DNA of 64,000 nt from a virus. Position 1 is the stretch's first letter. Each line of letters opens with the position of its first letter. The position numbers and the translations under genes were made by a program. Positions 41,712 through 50,653 of the stretch are shown piece by piece. The stretch covers positions 1 to 64,000 of IMG/VR virus record IMGVR_UViG_3300045973_001103; one strand, 5' to 3'. The notes under the pieces were generated by a model. That model searched no databases. It saw nothing but the letters and a program-made list of their open reading frames with translations, and was not told the origin of the DNA.

Positions 41712-41885
41712 ATGGCGTTTACAAAATACGGAACCCCCGAACCACTCAAGGTGGTCACGGTCTGCGAGGAGTGTAAGCAGGACCGCCCGTTGATGAAGGT
41801 AACTAAAGCCGGGGTAACAAAACAGCTTTGCGGGGAATGCGTTAAAAAATGGCTCAAACCGGATTCAAAAGATACAGCGCAGTAG
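41712..41885 (+). CDS. small zinc-ribbon protein
   Basis: A 57-residue protein started at 41712, with C-x2-C at CEEC and again at CGEC, a four-Cys zinc ribbon. It overlaps the protease gene by 37 bases. Confidence 0.65.
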   Translation: MAFTKYGTPEPLKVVTVCEECKQDRPLMKVTKAGVTKQLCGECVKKWLKPDSKDTAQ

Positions 41886-43261
41886 AGATCCTCTCGGTTT
41901 ATAACAAACCGGCGGATATTTACCGTCTCGCGTCCGAGTGGGCGGAGTACGTAAAGCAAGGTGGCATCTTCTGCAAGGAAGGCGCCTGCCCTTTCGTCCC
42001 CGGAGAGAAGTTCAACTACGACCTCACCAATTTCCTGTACTATCGCGCACGCGCGATCACCGCGGACATCGCCAACCTCAACGGCGACCGCTTCCCGCAC
42101 ATGGAGCTGCGCCAGTCCTACCAAACTTTCCAGGGCAAGGGCGTGTACTTCAACCATGACAGCGACAAGCCCGAGAAAGCTTTCGGCATAATCCTGGACG
42201 CCGTCTACACCCCGGTCCACTTCAACAACGACGAGTTCCCCGATAAGTACGTCGAGCTGCTCTGCGCCATTGACCGCAAGGCCATTAACCATCTCCGCCC
42301 CGGCCTCCTGGGTGATATCGAGTCAGGGAAGGTCACCAGCACCTCCATGGGCACCATCGCCTCAATGGCCCAATGTTCCATCTGTGGAAACAAGGCCACC
42401 AACATGGAGCAGCTGTGCCTCCACGTGCATCCGCAGTCACCGCTTTACTGTAAGGGCCGCGACGTTTACGGCAAGAAATGCTACGAGGACAACTACGGCC
42501 TCTCCTTTATAGAGGACTCGATCGTGTACGTCCCGGCCGACGCCACCGCCCGCATGCTTGAGGTGTACGCGTCCAAGAACGACGTCTCCGTCAACCGGAT
42601 GGCCGAGCTGTTCGAGAAGTACGCTATCGCTTCCGGCAAGCCCGTCAAGCGCAGCGTCATAGAACTGTCGAGCACTTTCAAGACCACAGGTGGATTTATG
42701 CCAACAGCAGCCAAGCCCGCAGCCCAGCCCGCCCCCGGCCAGCCGGCCGTGTCACCTTACCAGGCGGCAGTAGGGGAACTCAACACTGAAGTGCCCGACG
42801 CGACACAGAAGCTTTTCGAAACCAAGATGCGCCGGATCATAGAGGAAGAGCTGCGCAAGATGTACGGCCCGGCCCTCGAGCAGATGGACAAGTCAGTCCG
42901 CCCCCAGGTGAAAACCCTGGTGGAACAGGAATTTGAGAAGGTGAAGGGCGACATCGGCGCCGTAGTACCTGGCATGGACCAGGCGGAAGCCGGCCCGGCC
43001 GCAGAGGATGAGAAGGGCCAGGCCAAGCCGGCCCCGGCCGCCCCAGCAGCTCCGGCCGCCGCGGCCCCCGCCGCCCCGGCTCCAGCCGCCGCAACACCTC
43101 CGGCAGCACCCGTAGAGTCAGCGATGCAGTACCCGCTGTCTTTCGTGGAAGATTTCTCGGCATGGAACGAAGCCGATAAGAACATGTTGGTACAGGCCGT
43201 AACTTCGGGCAAGTCCTGGTCGTTTAAGGGCGTGCTCGAGTTCCCTGTAAAGGAAGCTTAA
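41849..43261 (+). CDS. probable prohead protease
   Basis: A 470-residue protein. Its first 200 residues have the order expected of phage prohead serine proteases: a strand region with NGDRFP, a catalytic His (KGVYFNHDSD), and a Ser region (GKVTSTSMG). A Cys/His cluster (CSICG...CLHVHP...CKGRD...CYED) follows, probably a zinc site. The C-terminal third is an Ala/Pro-rich linker and tail. The order portal-protease-scaffold-capsid supports it. Confidence 0.65.
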   Translation: MAQTGFKRYSAVEILSVYNKPADIYRLASEWAEYVKQGGIFCKEGACPFVPGEKFNYDLTNFLYYRARAITADIANLNGDRFPHMELRQSYQTFQGKGVYFNHDSDKPEKAFGIILDAVYTPVHFNNDEFPDKYVELLCAIDRKAINHLRPGLLGDIESGKVTSTSMGTIASMAQCSICGNKATNMEQLCLHVHPQSPLYCKGRDVYGKKCYEDNYGLSFIEDSIVYVPADATARMLEVYASKNDVSVNRMAELFEKYAIASGKPVKRSVIELSSTFKTTGGFMPTAAKPAAQPAPGQPAVSPYQAAVGELNTEVPDATQKLFETKMRRIIEEELRKMYGPALEQMDKSVRPQVKTLVEQEFEKVKGDIGAVVPGMDQAEAGPAAEDEKGQAKPAPAAPAAPAAAAPAAPAPAAATPPAAPVESAMQYPLSFVEDFSAWNEADKNMLVQAVTSGKSWSFKGVLEFPVKEA

Positions 43262-43263
43262 TT

Positions 43264-44688
43264 ATGGGAGTAGCTAAAATACTTCAATCTTTAGGCTTGA
43301 AAAAGCAGGCTGCAGACATCGGCTCAACCGGCGTGGACGTAGTTCCGGGCGAGCAGGGCCAGCTTATTGAGCAGAAAGATCAGCTCGAACAACAGAAACA
43401 GGAACTCGAACAACAGATTGCCCAGGTGGACCAGAAAATGGCCACCGCCCCGATGACCCCACAACCCCCAAAGGAGGAATCCACAATGGATCCTATCGCC
43501 ACACCCGCACCCGCAGCCGCTCCCGAGAAGCCCGTACTTCCCACACCCGCAGCCGCAGCCCCCGCTGCCGCACCGGCCCCCATCGCTCCCGCCGCCGCAG
43601 TAGAGACCGGCAAAGAGCACGAGAAGAAAGAGACCAAGGAAGAAGAGAAGAAGGAAGAGGCCAAGAAAGAAGCCGCTTTCTCCATCCGCTTCGCCCAGGG
43701 CAAAACCTTTACCGACAGCTACTTCGTAGCCGAAGAGAAAGGCGAGTTCCGCGCCGCCCGCGCTTCCAGGATCATCCCCGTCCCCGTACAGGAAAAGATC
43801 CTCAAGTGCCTGGCTGCCACCGGCAAACCGCCGGAAGACGTCATCACCCCCACTGAGATCATCGACCAGATGACCTCCCAGGGCGTGAACTCGCTCGAAT
43901 CCTTCGAAGGCGCCGTCACAGCGCTCGAAGCCAACGCCTCCATCCTGTCCCGCAAGGCCGGCATGTTCGCGTGGAACGAATCCGAAGTAGAAAAGCCCGC
44001 CAAAGTGAAGGCCGGCGAGATGCCCATGATGTCCATGGACATGAAAGAGTTCAAAGACGGCCAGAAGATGCACCCGGCCCCCTCCGGCACAAGCTCGAAG
44101 ACCAAGCAGTACTTCGGCCGCCTTCCCGGCGCCGCCGGCGGAGAGCCCACAGTGGCCATCAATCCCCAGTCCAGCGCCAACGTCAAGGACAAACTTGACT
44201 TCATGCGCCGCGCGCTGGAAGAGATGAAGCAGCAGAAGGACGAAGCCGTAGCCAAGGCCGACTCCGCAGAGAAGAAGGTCGGAGAGATGGAAAAGGGCAA
44301 CGAGGACAAAGAGTCCGCCGGCCTCATGGAATCCATCGTGAAAGACCTCATCGCCAAGAAGCTCGCCTCCGAGAAGGACGAGCAGGGCCTCGTGGCCGCG
44401 CTGGCGAAAATAGATCGGAAAAACCTGGCCGCAGTCGCTTCTTTACTGAAGCTGCTCGGCAAGTCGGAAGGGTCAGCAATGGGCGGCGGTCTGCCCGGAG
44501 CGAAGCCCGCAGTAGGTATGGAGCCCAAGCCGGCCCCGTTCGGAGGCGCGAAGCCCGCAGCCCCGTTCGGAGCAGAACAGCATCCCAAGGCCTCCATGTC
44601 CGTGCTGCCTCCGACTTTCCTGAACGAAAATGAGCCGGAAGTAGGCAATGGGTCTGCCTTCCTGGCGAAGTACTGGGACGCGAAATAA
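43264..44688 (+). CDS. probable scaffolding or prohead core protein
   Basis: A 474-residue hydrophilic protein with an N-terminal Gln/Glu coiled coil, an Ala/Pro-rich section, a Lys/Glu run, a second coiled coil (about 310-350) and a Gly/Pro/Ala tail. Composition and place just before the capsid genes suit a scaffold that is degraded by the preceding protease. No sequence family recognised. Confidence 0.55.
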   Translation: MGVAKILQSLGLKKQAADIGSTGVDVVPGEQGQLIEQKDQLEQQKQELEQQIAQVDQKMATAPMTPQPPKEESTMDPIATPAPAAAPEKPVLPTPAAAAPAAAPAPIAPAAAVETGKEHEKKETKEEEKKEEAKKEAAFSIRFAQGKTFTDSYFVAEEKGEFRAARASRIIPVPVQEKILKCLAATGKPPEDVITPTEIIDQMTSQGVNSLESFEGAVTALEANASILSRKAGMFAWNESEVEKPAKVKAGEMPMMSMDMKEFKDGQKMHPAPSGTSSKTKQYFGRLPGAAGGEPTVAINPQSSANVKDKLDFMRRALEEMKQQKDEAVAKADSAEKKVGEMEKGNEDKESAGLMESIVKDLIAKKLASEKDEQGLVAALAKIDRKNLAAVASLLKLLGKSEGSAMGGGLPGAKPAVGMEPKPAPFGGAKPAAPFGAEQHPKASMSVLPPTFLNENEPEVGNGSAFLAKYWDAK

Positions 44689-44717
44689 GAAGTAAAAATC
44701 AGACTAGGAGAAAACAA

Positions 44718-45284
44718 ATGCAATTCATAGGAACATTCGGTCGCGGTCTCGGGATCAACCCCGACGAAGTAAAGCTGGAAGACTCAACCAAGTTCGTATT
44801 CGCTGACGACATGGGCGTATACGGCGGGTCCCCGATGACCCTGGTGGCGAACTCCGGCGTAAGCACCCTGACCTCCTGGGCCAAGCTGGCAGCTGCTCAC
44901 CTGAGCCTCAACGTGCCCGTGTACGGCATCGCGAAGTTCCAGAAGAACAGCTACTCCGATGAGACCTTCGACAAGACAGGCCTCTACGGTTCCGGCAAAG
45001 GCACCGTGATACAGCTCGGCCGCGTTTCCCTGTACAACAACGTTTTCCGCACCGCGGACAACGGCATCGTGCAGGTGTTCGCGTTCGACAACAGCATCAC
45101 GAACTACGCCCCCATGGACAAGATGTACGTCAACTGCGACGTGCTGTCATCTCACTTCGGTCAGATGACCAACGTCCTGGTCGGCGGAACCGGCGCGGAC
45201 GCCAACGGCAATACCGAGTTCGGTGTCGTGTCGGCATACTACGCCAACGCCACCCAGCCGGTGCTCGAGATCACAGTGAAGTAA
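44718..45284 (+). CDS. capsid-module protein, possibly head decoration
   Basis: A 188-residue, beta-rich, Gly/Asn-rich protein between scaffold and major capsid. Such a place is often held by a decoration or head-stabilising protein; I see no motif to confirm. AGGAG precedes the ATG. Confidence 0.5.
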   Translation: MQFIGTFGRGLGINPDEVKLEDSTKFVFADDMGVYGGSPMTLVANSGVSTLTSWAKLAAAHLSLNVPVYGIAKFQKNSYSDETFDKTGLYGSGKGTVIQLGRVSLYNNVFRTADNGIVQVFAFDNSITNYAPMDKMYVNCDVLSSHFGQMTNVLVGGTGADANGNTEFGVVSAYYANATQPVLEITVK

Positions 45285-45297
45285 ACTGTGCGACCAA

Positions 45298-45329
45298 GGG
45301 GTCCGGGGCTATAAACGCCCCGGGCTCCC
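45298..45329 (+). terminator. terminator-like hairpin between capsid genes
   Basis: A 7-bp stem CCGGGGC/GCCCCGG with a 7-nt loop, flanked by GGG/CCC. The following T run (TTTCGTTTT) is 7 nt away, so termination may be partial, or the hairpin may protect mRNA ends. Confidence 0.5.
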
Positions 45330-45452
45330 ACAAATTTCGTTTTACAGTGTACTGAATCAGAAAGCAGAACCAGAAAGAAGACTACACCACATTATGTGGG
45401 TTATGAGGTTGCCAACACCTCGCGAAAAGCAAAGCTGGCAGGTAAAATAACC

Positions 45453-46487
45453 ATGGCATACAGCCCAAGACCCGAAGTAGCCGGCGCGTTCGAAAAGATC
45501 TGGTCACCTCAGTATGAGACGACCACGAACGTAAAAGGCACCGGTGTGGAACGCGGAGCGCGCGCCCTCGTAAAGAAGGCGTCCTTCGAGCAGGTTCCCA
45601 CCCTCGACCAGAAAGAAGCAGCGTTCGACGCGATCCTGCAGAACCCGGGCCCCTCGTTCAAGCGCGTGGCCTTCGCGATGCAGACACCCCTCAAGGACAG
45701 GAACGACTACGTCGCAGTGGGCCGCAAGCTCCTGCTGACCGACGAACTGCCCCAGGGCGAAATCCCCGCGTACGACCTGGACATCCCGGAGTACCCCGCC
45801 CTTGCAGTCGGCGCCCGCGGTACGCCTCCGCTGGTGGAAGCCAACATCCAGCGTATCTTCATACCCACCTTCTCGATCAACATCACGAGCTCGGTGCACT
45901 ACGAAGAGATCCAGATAAGGCGCTTCCCCGCCTTCGACCGCGCCAAAGAACGCGTGGCCATCGCTAACGCGATCACCGAGGACGATCAGGTCTTCGGGCT
46001 GCTCGATCGCGCCGTACAGGTCGGCCCCAACCCGATCATCGGCGTAACCGGGCCCGCACAGCGCGCAGACATGGTAAGGATGGCAGGACACCTGCTCTCC
46101 AGGCAGCTCGCCCCGGGCGCATACGTCATGCACCCCATGCGCTACACGGACATCCTGTCCTGGAACGCAGACCAGCTGGACCAGGTCTCCCTGAACGTCA
46201 TCGTGGAAACCGGCCAGTTCGGCGTGCTCCACGGCATCAGGCTGATCATGTCGACCCGCGTGAAGCCCACCAGGATCTACCTCACAACCACACCCGACAA
46301 ACTCGGCCGTATCCCCGAGCGCAAGGCCGTGGAAGTGAAAGTAGTTGACTGGCCAAAAGATACCCGCTACTATGTGACCTCATGGGAACAGGTAGGCTTC
46401 GGTATCCACAACACCGCCGGTGTCGTGGGAATGGACCTCAACGGTCTGTCAGCGAACGAGCTGCCCGCTCAGTTCCCTCTGTGCTAA
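45453..46487 (+). CDS. major capsid protein
   Basis: A 344-residue protein with features of the HK97-fold capsid of large phages: an N-arm, a central region with VEANIQRIFIPTFSI and repeated hydrophobic strands, and a C-terminal VTSWEQVGFGIHNTAG. Its codon use is highly biased to C-ending codons, consistent with heavy expression, and it is flanked by hairpins at 45298 and 46516. The start at 45453 lacks a strong ribosome site; an upstream in-frame GTG (45396) is possible. Confidence 0.7.
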   Translation: MAYSPRPEVAGAFEKIWSPQYETTTNVKGTGVERGARALVKKASFEQVPTLDQKEAAFDAILQNPGPSFKRVAFAMQTPLKDRNDYVAVGRKLLLTDELPQGEIPAYDLDIPEYPALAVGARGTPPLVEANIQRIFIPTFSINITSSVHYEEIQIRRFPAFDRAKERVAIANAITEDDQVFGLLDRAVQVGPNPIIGVTGPAQRADMVRMAGHLLSRQLAPGAYVMHPMRYTDILSWNADQLDQVSLNVIVETGQFGVLHGIRLIMSTRVKPTRIYLTTTPDKLGRIPERKAVEVKVVDWPKDTRYYVTSWEQVGFGIHNTAGVVGMDLNGLSANELPAQFPLC

Positions 46488-46515
46488 CGACAGAGCAGTA
46501 GAAGGGCAAGTAGAT

Positions 46516-46540
46516 CCCCCGGGGGCTAGTCCCCCGGGGG
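46516..46540 (+). terminator. strong intrinsic terminator after the capsid gene
   Basis: Two copies of CCCCCGGGGG pair over 10 bp around a 5-nt loop (CTAGT), followed by TATCTTTAAA. Position directly after the capsid gene supports termination or mRNA 3'-end protection. Confidence 0.75.
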
Positions 46541-46575
46541 TATCTTTAAAAACGAACCTGAAGGAGACCACGAAT

Positions 46576-46977
46576 ATGGCCGACAAATCAGAAGCGGATA
46601 AAGCAGCAGACCTCAAAGCCTTTAATTTTTCCTCGTACAACAAACTCCACTGGATGCTCGGCGGCGAGGACTATGCCCTCAAGACCGCCAAGGATCTCTT
46701 TGTGCAGGACCTTAAGCGCGCACAGAAGTATGAGCAGGACCTGTGCATCGCCCGCGGCGGCACCAGAGTGATGGACGACAACCTGTTCAACCACGTCTGT
46801 AAGCTCGCAGACCAGTGTAAGAGCTTTTACGAAGTGGAAGCCCTTGCGCGCTTCGTCTTCGATGACAACCGCATGCCGGAGATGCCCGAGATCCGGACCA
46901 AAGCGGAAGCACTGCGCAAGATCATGCCGGTGTTCGACATTCTCAAGGCCACCAAAAACGTCAGAAGGAGCTTCTAA
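46576..46977 (+). CDS. protein of unknown function after capsid
   Basis: A 133-residue helical protein started at 46576 with AAGGAGA. It contains two scattered Cys. Probably a head-completion or internal protein by position only. Confidence 0.6.
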   Translation: MADKSEADKAADLKAFNFSSYNKLHWMLGGEDYALKTAKDLFVQDLKRAQKYEQDLCIARGGTRVMDDNLFNHVCKLADQCKSFYEVEALARFVFDDNRMPEMPEIRTKAEALRKIMPVFDILKATKNVRRSF

Positions 46978-46979
46978 TC

Positions 46980-47474
46980 ATGTCTTCATGGAATTTTAAC
47001 GTACCCAAGTCCGACGCACTCAACACCCTTAATCGCCTGGCGACCAAAGGCATGGACCCCCTCCAGGACGACTCCAAAGCCGTCATGGACATCGCGTCGA
47101 CCGCGGCCGGCGTGGCCTCCAACGATCCGGAGAAAGAACGCTTCCTTGCGGACCTGTACAACAAGTCCGACATGTCCCAGGGTATGGACCCCAAGTCTGA
47201 ACTGTACCAGTTCATTCAGGAAGAGGCCACCAACAGCCTGCAGCAGGTCCAGCAGCAGCTCGCCCCGATCATCACCAAGTACCCGGACCAGGGCGACAGG
47301 GACCGCCTTACCGGCGACTACAAGGAAAGCTACATCGACAAGCGCTTTAACAACATCAAGGACGCCTGGGAAGACATCCGCCCCAGCCAGACCGTCAACC
47401 CGGCTCCCGGCCAGCAGGCCGCCCCAGTCGCTGCCCCAGGGATGGCCCCGGCGGTGGCAAGGCGGTCACTTTAA
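46980..47474 (+). CDS. head-region protein, zero-frame product of a +1 frameshift gene
   Basis: A 164-residue helical protein with a Pro/Ala/Gly-rich end. Its last codons AGG CGG TCA CTT before TAA C match the RF2 frameshift site. Ribosomes that stop give this short form; ribosomes that shift +1 continue into the 47473-48336 frame, giving about 451 residues. Function unknown. Confidence 0.7.
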   Translation: MSSWNFNVPKSDALNTLNRLATKGMDPLQDDSKAVMDIASTAAGVASNDPEKERFLADLYNKSDMSQGMDPKSELYQFIQEEATNSLQQVQQQLAPIITKYPDQGDRDRLTGDYKESYIDKRFNNIKDAWEDIRPSQTVNPAPGQQAAPVAAPGMAPAVARRSL

Positions 47475-47475
47475 C
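47455..47475 (+). promoter_or_regulatory. programmed +1 frameshift signal of RF2 type
   Basis: AGG CGG TCA CTT TAA C, read in the zero frame. It matches E. coli prfB AGG GGG TAT CTT TGA C in the Shine-Dalgarno-like element, its 3-nt distance to CTT, the slippery Leu codon, the stop and the following C. Slippage of the peptidyl-tRNA from CTT to TTT puts AAC in the A site and enters the frame at 47473. Confidence 0.7.
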
Positions 47476-48336
47476 CGGTCGGCCAGCGCCGCATTCTTCG
47501 ACAGCGAGCGCGTGGTCATGAAGGCCGCGGTGGACTCTGAAGTCCCCGTGGGCACTCTCGGCACCATTATCCGTGCGGACCAGGAAGATTCAGACCTCAA
47601 CACGTATGAGGTCCAGTGGGACAACGGCGTGCACAGCGACGGCATGCGCGAATACAACATGGAGATCGCCCCGGAGACCAACCAGATCGCTCCGCAGTCG
47701 TACCTGGAGCGCTTTGAAGCCCGGCAGATCCGGAAATCCATACCGGAGATCTTCGCGTCCGCGCGCCGGCTCCGCATGTACCTGCGCCAGGCCGCCAACA
47801 AGCAGAGCCCGCAGGAGATCATGGCCGAGTTCAAGAGCAAGGTCGTACCGTTCCTTGACAATTATACGTACCAGAAGCTCGACACCGGTGACCAGATCAT
47901 CATCCCGGACTCCTCGGAGATGTGGAATCAGATCCACACTGAGCTGGACACCTACCACGACCTGCTGAAGCCCTTCATGGATCAGCCGGACGTAGAAGCG
48001 GTTGTCCGCGAGATCGAAGAGTACCACACCCAGGTGCAGCCCGAGAGCACACCGAAGCACGACCTCGCCAAGCTGAAGGACGTGCCTGATGCTGCCCTGC
48101 TGCCCAACGGCCGCCCGATGCACTCCCCGGACGAACCGGTGGAACACAGCGAGCTGGGCGCCACAGTGGAGAACGTTATCGACAGCCTTCCCTCGGAAGA
48201 GACCGGCATGGATGAACTCCTTGACCGTTGGACACAGTCGCAGTCGCCCGAACAGAAAGCGCAGATAGAGCAGCGCATCAGGAACCTTCACGACAAGATG
48301 CTGCATGCCTATTTGCTCTCCACGAAAAGAATTTGA
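47473..48336 (+). CDS. C-terminal part of the frameshift-fused head-region protein
   Basis: A frame of 287 residues with no plausible start of its own: the first ATG (47518) has no ribosome site and falls inside a domain (SERVVMKAAVDSEVPVGTLG...YEVQWDNG) of SH3/KOW type. Reading from the shift site gives a natural NRSASAAFFDSERV junction. The rest is helical and acidic. Expressed most simply as an extension of the 46980 gene; if separate, its start would be 47512 (GTG) or 47518. Confidence 0.65.
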   Translation, partial: NRSASAAFFDSERVVMKAAVDSEVPVGTLGTIIRADQEDSDLNTYEVQWDNGVHSDGMREYNMEIAPETNQIAPQSYLERFEARQIRKSIPEIFASARRLRMYLRQAANKQSPQEIMAEFKSKVVPFLDNYTYQKLDTGDQIIIPDSSEMWNQIHTELDTYHDLLKPFMDQPDVEAVVREIEEYHTQVQPESTPKHDLAKLKDVPDAALLPNGRPMHSPDEPVEHSELGATVENVIDSLPSEETGMDELLDRWTQSQSPEQKAQIEQRIRNLHDKMLHAYLLSTKRI

Positions 48337-48377
48337 GGGTAACCTCAAGAAGTGAAATCGAACAGTAGGAGAAGACA

Positions 48378-49208
48378 ATGAACGAAACGACAGCTAACCC
48401 TAACCCTGTGACCGCCCCCGCGCCCACCGCAGCCCCTGTGGCCGCCGCGGCGCCCCAGACAGTGAAGATGGTGCGCTATCAGAACATATCCGCGGTGGCC
48501 CTGCCCATCCCGGAGCTCAACGTGATCGTGCCCAAGGACGGATTCTCTCCGCCCCTTCCGGAAGCCACTCCGACACTTAAGGCTTACGTCACCGGCCAGC
48601 TCTTCAAGGCCGAGAACGTGGACATCCCTACGATGGGCATGCAGGCCCAGGCCGTCACTCAGGGTGACGTTAACGCCAACGACAACCAGGGCGTCCGCGC
48701 CCCGCTCGTCGCCGGCCCCGGCCAGCCCACCGCGAAGGTGGACTACAGCCCGATCAAGGTCAGCACGACCGAAGAGAAGCTGAAAGGCTACGACAACTCC
48801 GCAGAGGTAAAGAAAGCCCTCGCGAACACCGTGATCTCCGTGGGTTCAGAGCAGAACCCGATCAACCTGTTCGGCGAGATCCCGGCCGATGAGGCAGTGC
48901 GCCTTATTAAGGCCCAGGGCAACGGCAGTTTCTCAACAGAAGTAAGCGGCGGCGAGTACATCGCCGACGAAGCGCAGAAGATCATAGCCAGCGCCGCGGG
49001 GGTATCCTCCGTGACCGCCAGGCCCATCCCGATGCCTGAAGGGCTTCCGGCTGACCTGGTGCCTTTCTTCCAGCAGACAGGCCTGCAGAAGAAGATCTTC
49101 ATTTACAAGACACCCAACTGGGAAATGCTGAACAAGATCCAGGGTTTCGAAAGGGACGCCAACGTCCTGTCCTGCATCAAGCAGCGCCTGGCTGAACTCG
49201 GAAAATAG
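48378..49208 (+). CDS. virion protein of unknown function
   Basis: A 276-residue protein with an Ala/Pro-rich first 25 residues, then a beta-rich region (VRYQNISAVALPIPEL) typical of virion proteins, and a mixed C-terminal half. AGGAGAA lies before the ATG. Confidence 0.6.
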   Translation: MNETTANPNPVTAPAPTAAPVAAAAPQTVKMVRYQNISAVALPIPELNVIVPKDGFSPPLPEATPTLKAYVTGQLFKAENVDIPTMGMQAQAVTQGDVNANDNQGVRAPLVAGPGQPTAKVDYSPIKVSTTEEKLKGYDNSAEVKKALANTVISVGSEQNPINLFGEIPADEAVRLIKAQGNGSFSTEVSGGEYIADEAQKIIASAAGVSSVTARPIPMPEGLPADLVPFFQQTGLQKKIFIYKTPNWEMLNKIQGFERDANVLSCIKQRLAELGK

Positions 49209-49222
49209 AAAAGGAGAACGCG

Positions 49223-49687
49223 ATGAACGCTGACAAAGTAAAGCTTCGTGTATTCCATCGCACGAAAAATGACATTTCGCTCCTCTGGTCCATGGAGAAT
49301 CTGAATCCTGACCAGCGGACAAACGTCAAGGTACTGTGCGAAGGCAAGACGCTGAAGTTCACTATCACCGAAGCCGATGATAAGGACGACGTAGCCCGGA
49401 ACACCATGATCTGCTTGATCGACCATGAAGTCAATGGCCTCAAGCACGATGCTAAATACACCCTTCAGGTGTTCCTCGGGGGAGACCAAGGAGAGCCGAT
49501 CGTTCGCAAGATCGTCGTGCTCGAATACGGTGTGCTCCCTCCGTTCGACCGGGACAAGAAATCGTCCAGGGTCCATCTTATGGGCTGGGAAACCTCCAGC
49601 TCGACGTGGGTGAAGTTACCTGTGGTGCGCACGGCTGACGGCAGCTACGCGATACCTATGGTGATGGTGCCCGCAGACAAGAAGTAA
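49223..49687 (+). CDS. beta-rich virion protein of unknown function
   Basis: A 154-residue protein with alternating hydrophobic strands resembling an immunoglobulin-like fold (ending VMVPADKK). Preceded by AAGGAGAA and followed by a terminator. Confidence 0.55.
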   Translation: MNADKVKLRVFHRTKNDISLLWSMENLNPDQRTNVKVLCEGKTLKFTITEADDKDDVARNTMICLIDHEVNGLKHDAKYTLQVFLGGDQGEPIVRKIVVLEYGVLPPFDRDKKSSRVHLMGWETSSSTWVKLPVVRTADGSYAIPMVMVPADKK

Positions 49688-49697
49688 ACAAACGATG

Positions 49698-49720
49698 GCG
49701 GGGGCCGCCGGGGCCCCCGC
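49698..49720 (+). terminator. intrinsic terminator
   Basis: A 9-bp stem GCGGGGGCC/GGCCCCCGC with a 5-nt loop followed by TTTAAT, just after the 49223 gene. Confidence 0.75.
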
Positions 49721-49737
49721 TTTAATCACGAGGGACT

Positions 49738-50082
49738 ATGCTACAGCTGCCAAAACAACTCCTGATCTGCGGCAAGACCTGCGACGTAACCTACACCCCT
49801 GAACAGGGCGGCGGGGTTACGGATCTGTCTACAGGCGCAATCACTGTAGGCGCCGGCATCCAGAGCGAGGCGCTCGAGGTGCTGTGCCATGAGGTGTCAG
49901 AGTTCATCCTCTACAGCCAGGGCCATCGCTTCACCCGGTATGAGGAAGGCAACGACGGAATCCGGTTCGTGATGAGCCACCACGATTTTGAGAATTACAT
50001 CAGAGAGTTCACATTCGTACTCGAGCAGATCATGGGCACCAAGAAGATCAAGAGCAAGCCCCAAGGGAAGAGCAAGAAATGA
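49738..50082 (+). CDS. putative HExxE metallopeptidase-like small protein
   Basis: A 114-residue protein with LCHEVSEFIL (residues about 49-58), an HExxE core that in several phage families marks zinc peptidase-like proteins, and a Lys-rich tail. Metal binding is possible; activity is unproved. ATGA overlaps with the M15 peptidase gene. Confidence 0.5.
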   Translation: MLQLPKQLLICGKTCDVTYTPEQGGGVTDLSTGAITVGAGIQSEALEVLCHEVSEFILYSQGHRFTRYEEGNDGIRFVMSHHDFENYIREFTFVLEQIMGTKKIKSKPQGKSKK

Positions 50083-50603
50083 CCGATTTAGAGCTGGCAG
50101 TCCACCTCACCACCAACTTCACCGTGGGTGAGTACCTGCGTACCGACCACGCGGAGTACGCGGCCGCCAACCAGATAGTCACCTTGGCGCAGATGGGTAA
50201 GCTGAAGCAGGTGGCTACCCTCGAGGAGATCGTGCGGGCAACCCTGGGCTGCGCGCTCCACAACCATTCAGGCTACCGCTGCCCAGCCCTTAACTCGGCC
50301 GTAGGATCTAGCGGCCGCAGCCAGCACCTCCTCTGCGAGGCTGTGGATTTCGATCGCTGGGGGTCCGTGTACACCGCCGAGACCCTCAAGAAGGACTTTG
50401 ACACTATCGTGCTGGCGGCCAGAGCCGGCAAGCTGCGGTTTGGTCAGCTGATCATGGAGAACGCCAAGCGCTACACCAAGACCGGCACCGAGGTGTCCAT
50501 GTGGCTGCACATCAGCCTGGGCGCCCCGTGGCGGCCGGCGGAGCGCTGTGGGCAGCTTCTGTCCATGAAAGATGGCGTGTACACCAGCTTGGGCGTCGTG
50601 TAA
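50079..50603 (+). CDS. M15-type D,D-carboxypeptidase / peptidoglycan peptidase
   Basis: A 174-residue protein of the M15 family: SGYRCPALN, SSGRSQHLLCEAVDF (H-x6-D zinc ligands) and the third ligand in MWLHISLG. Phage proteins of this kind cut peptidoglycan cross-bridges and serve as endolysins or virion hydrolases. No signal peptide is present; no holin lies next to it. Confidence 0.8.
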   Translation: MTDLELAVHLTTNFTVGEYLRTDHAEYAAANQIVTLAQMGKLKQVATLEEIVRATLGCALHNHSGYRCPALNSAVGSSGRSQHLLCEAVDFDRWGSVYTAETLKKDFDTIVLAARAGKLRFGQLIMENAKRYTKTGTEVSMWLHISLGAPWRPAERCGQLLSMKDGVYTSLGVV

Positions 50604-50632
50604 TTTACTTTTTACGTATAAAGGCCTATATT
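50604..50632 (+). promoter_or_regulatory. late-type promoter 4
   Basis: TTTACT, 17 bp, TATATT (50627-50632) then AATA, with GTATAAA at 50616-50622. The -35 box starts on the base after the preceding stop codon. Confidence 0.7.
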
Positions 50633-50653
50633 AATATATAGGGAGATTCAAAC

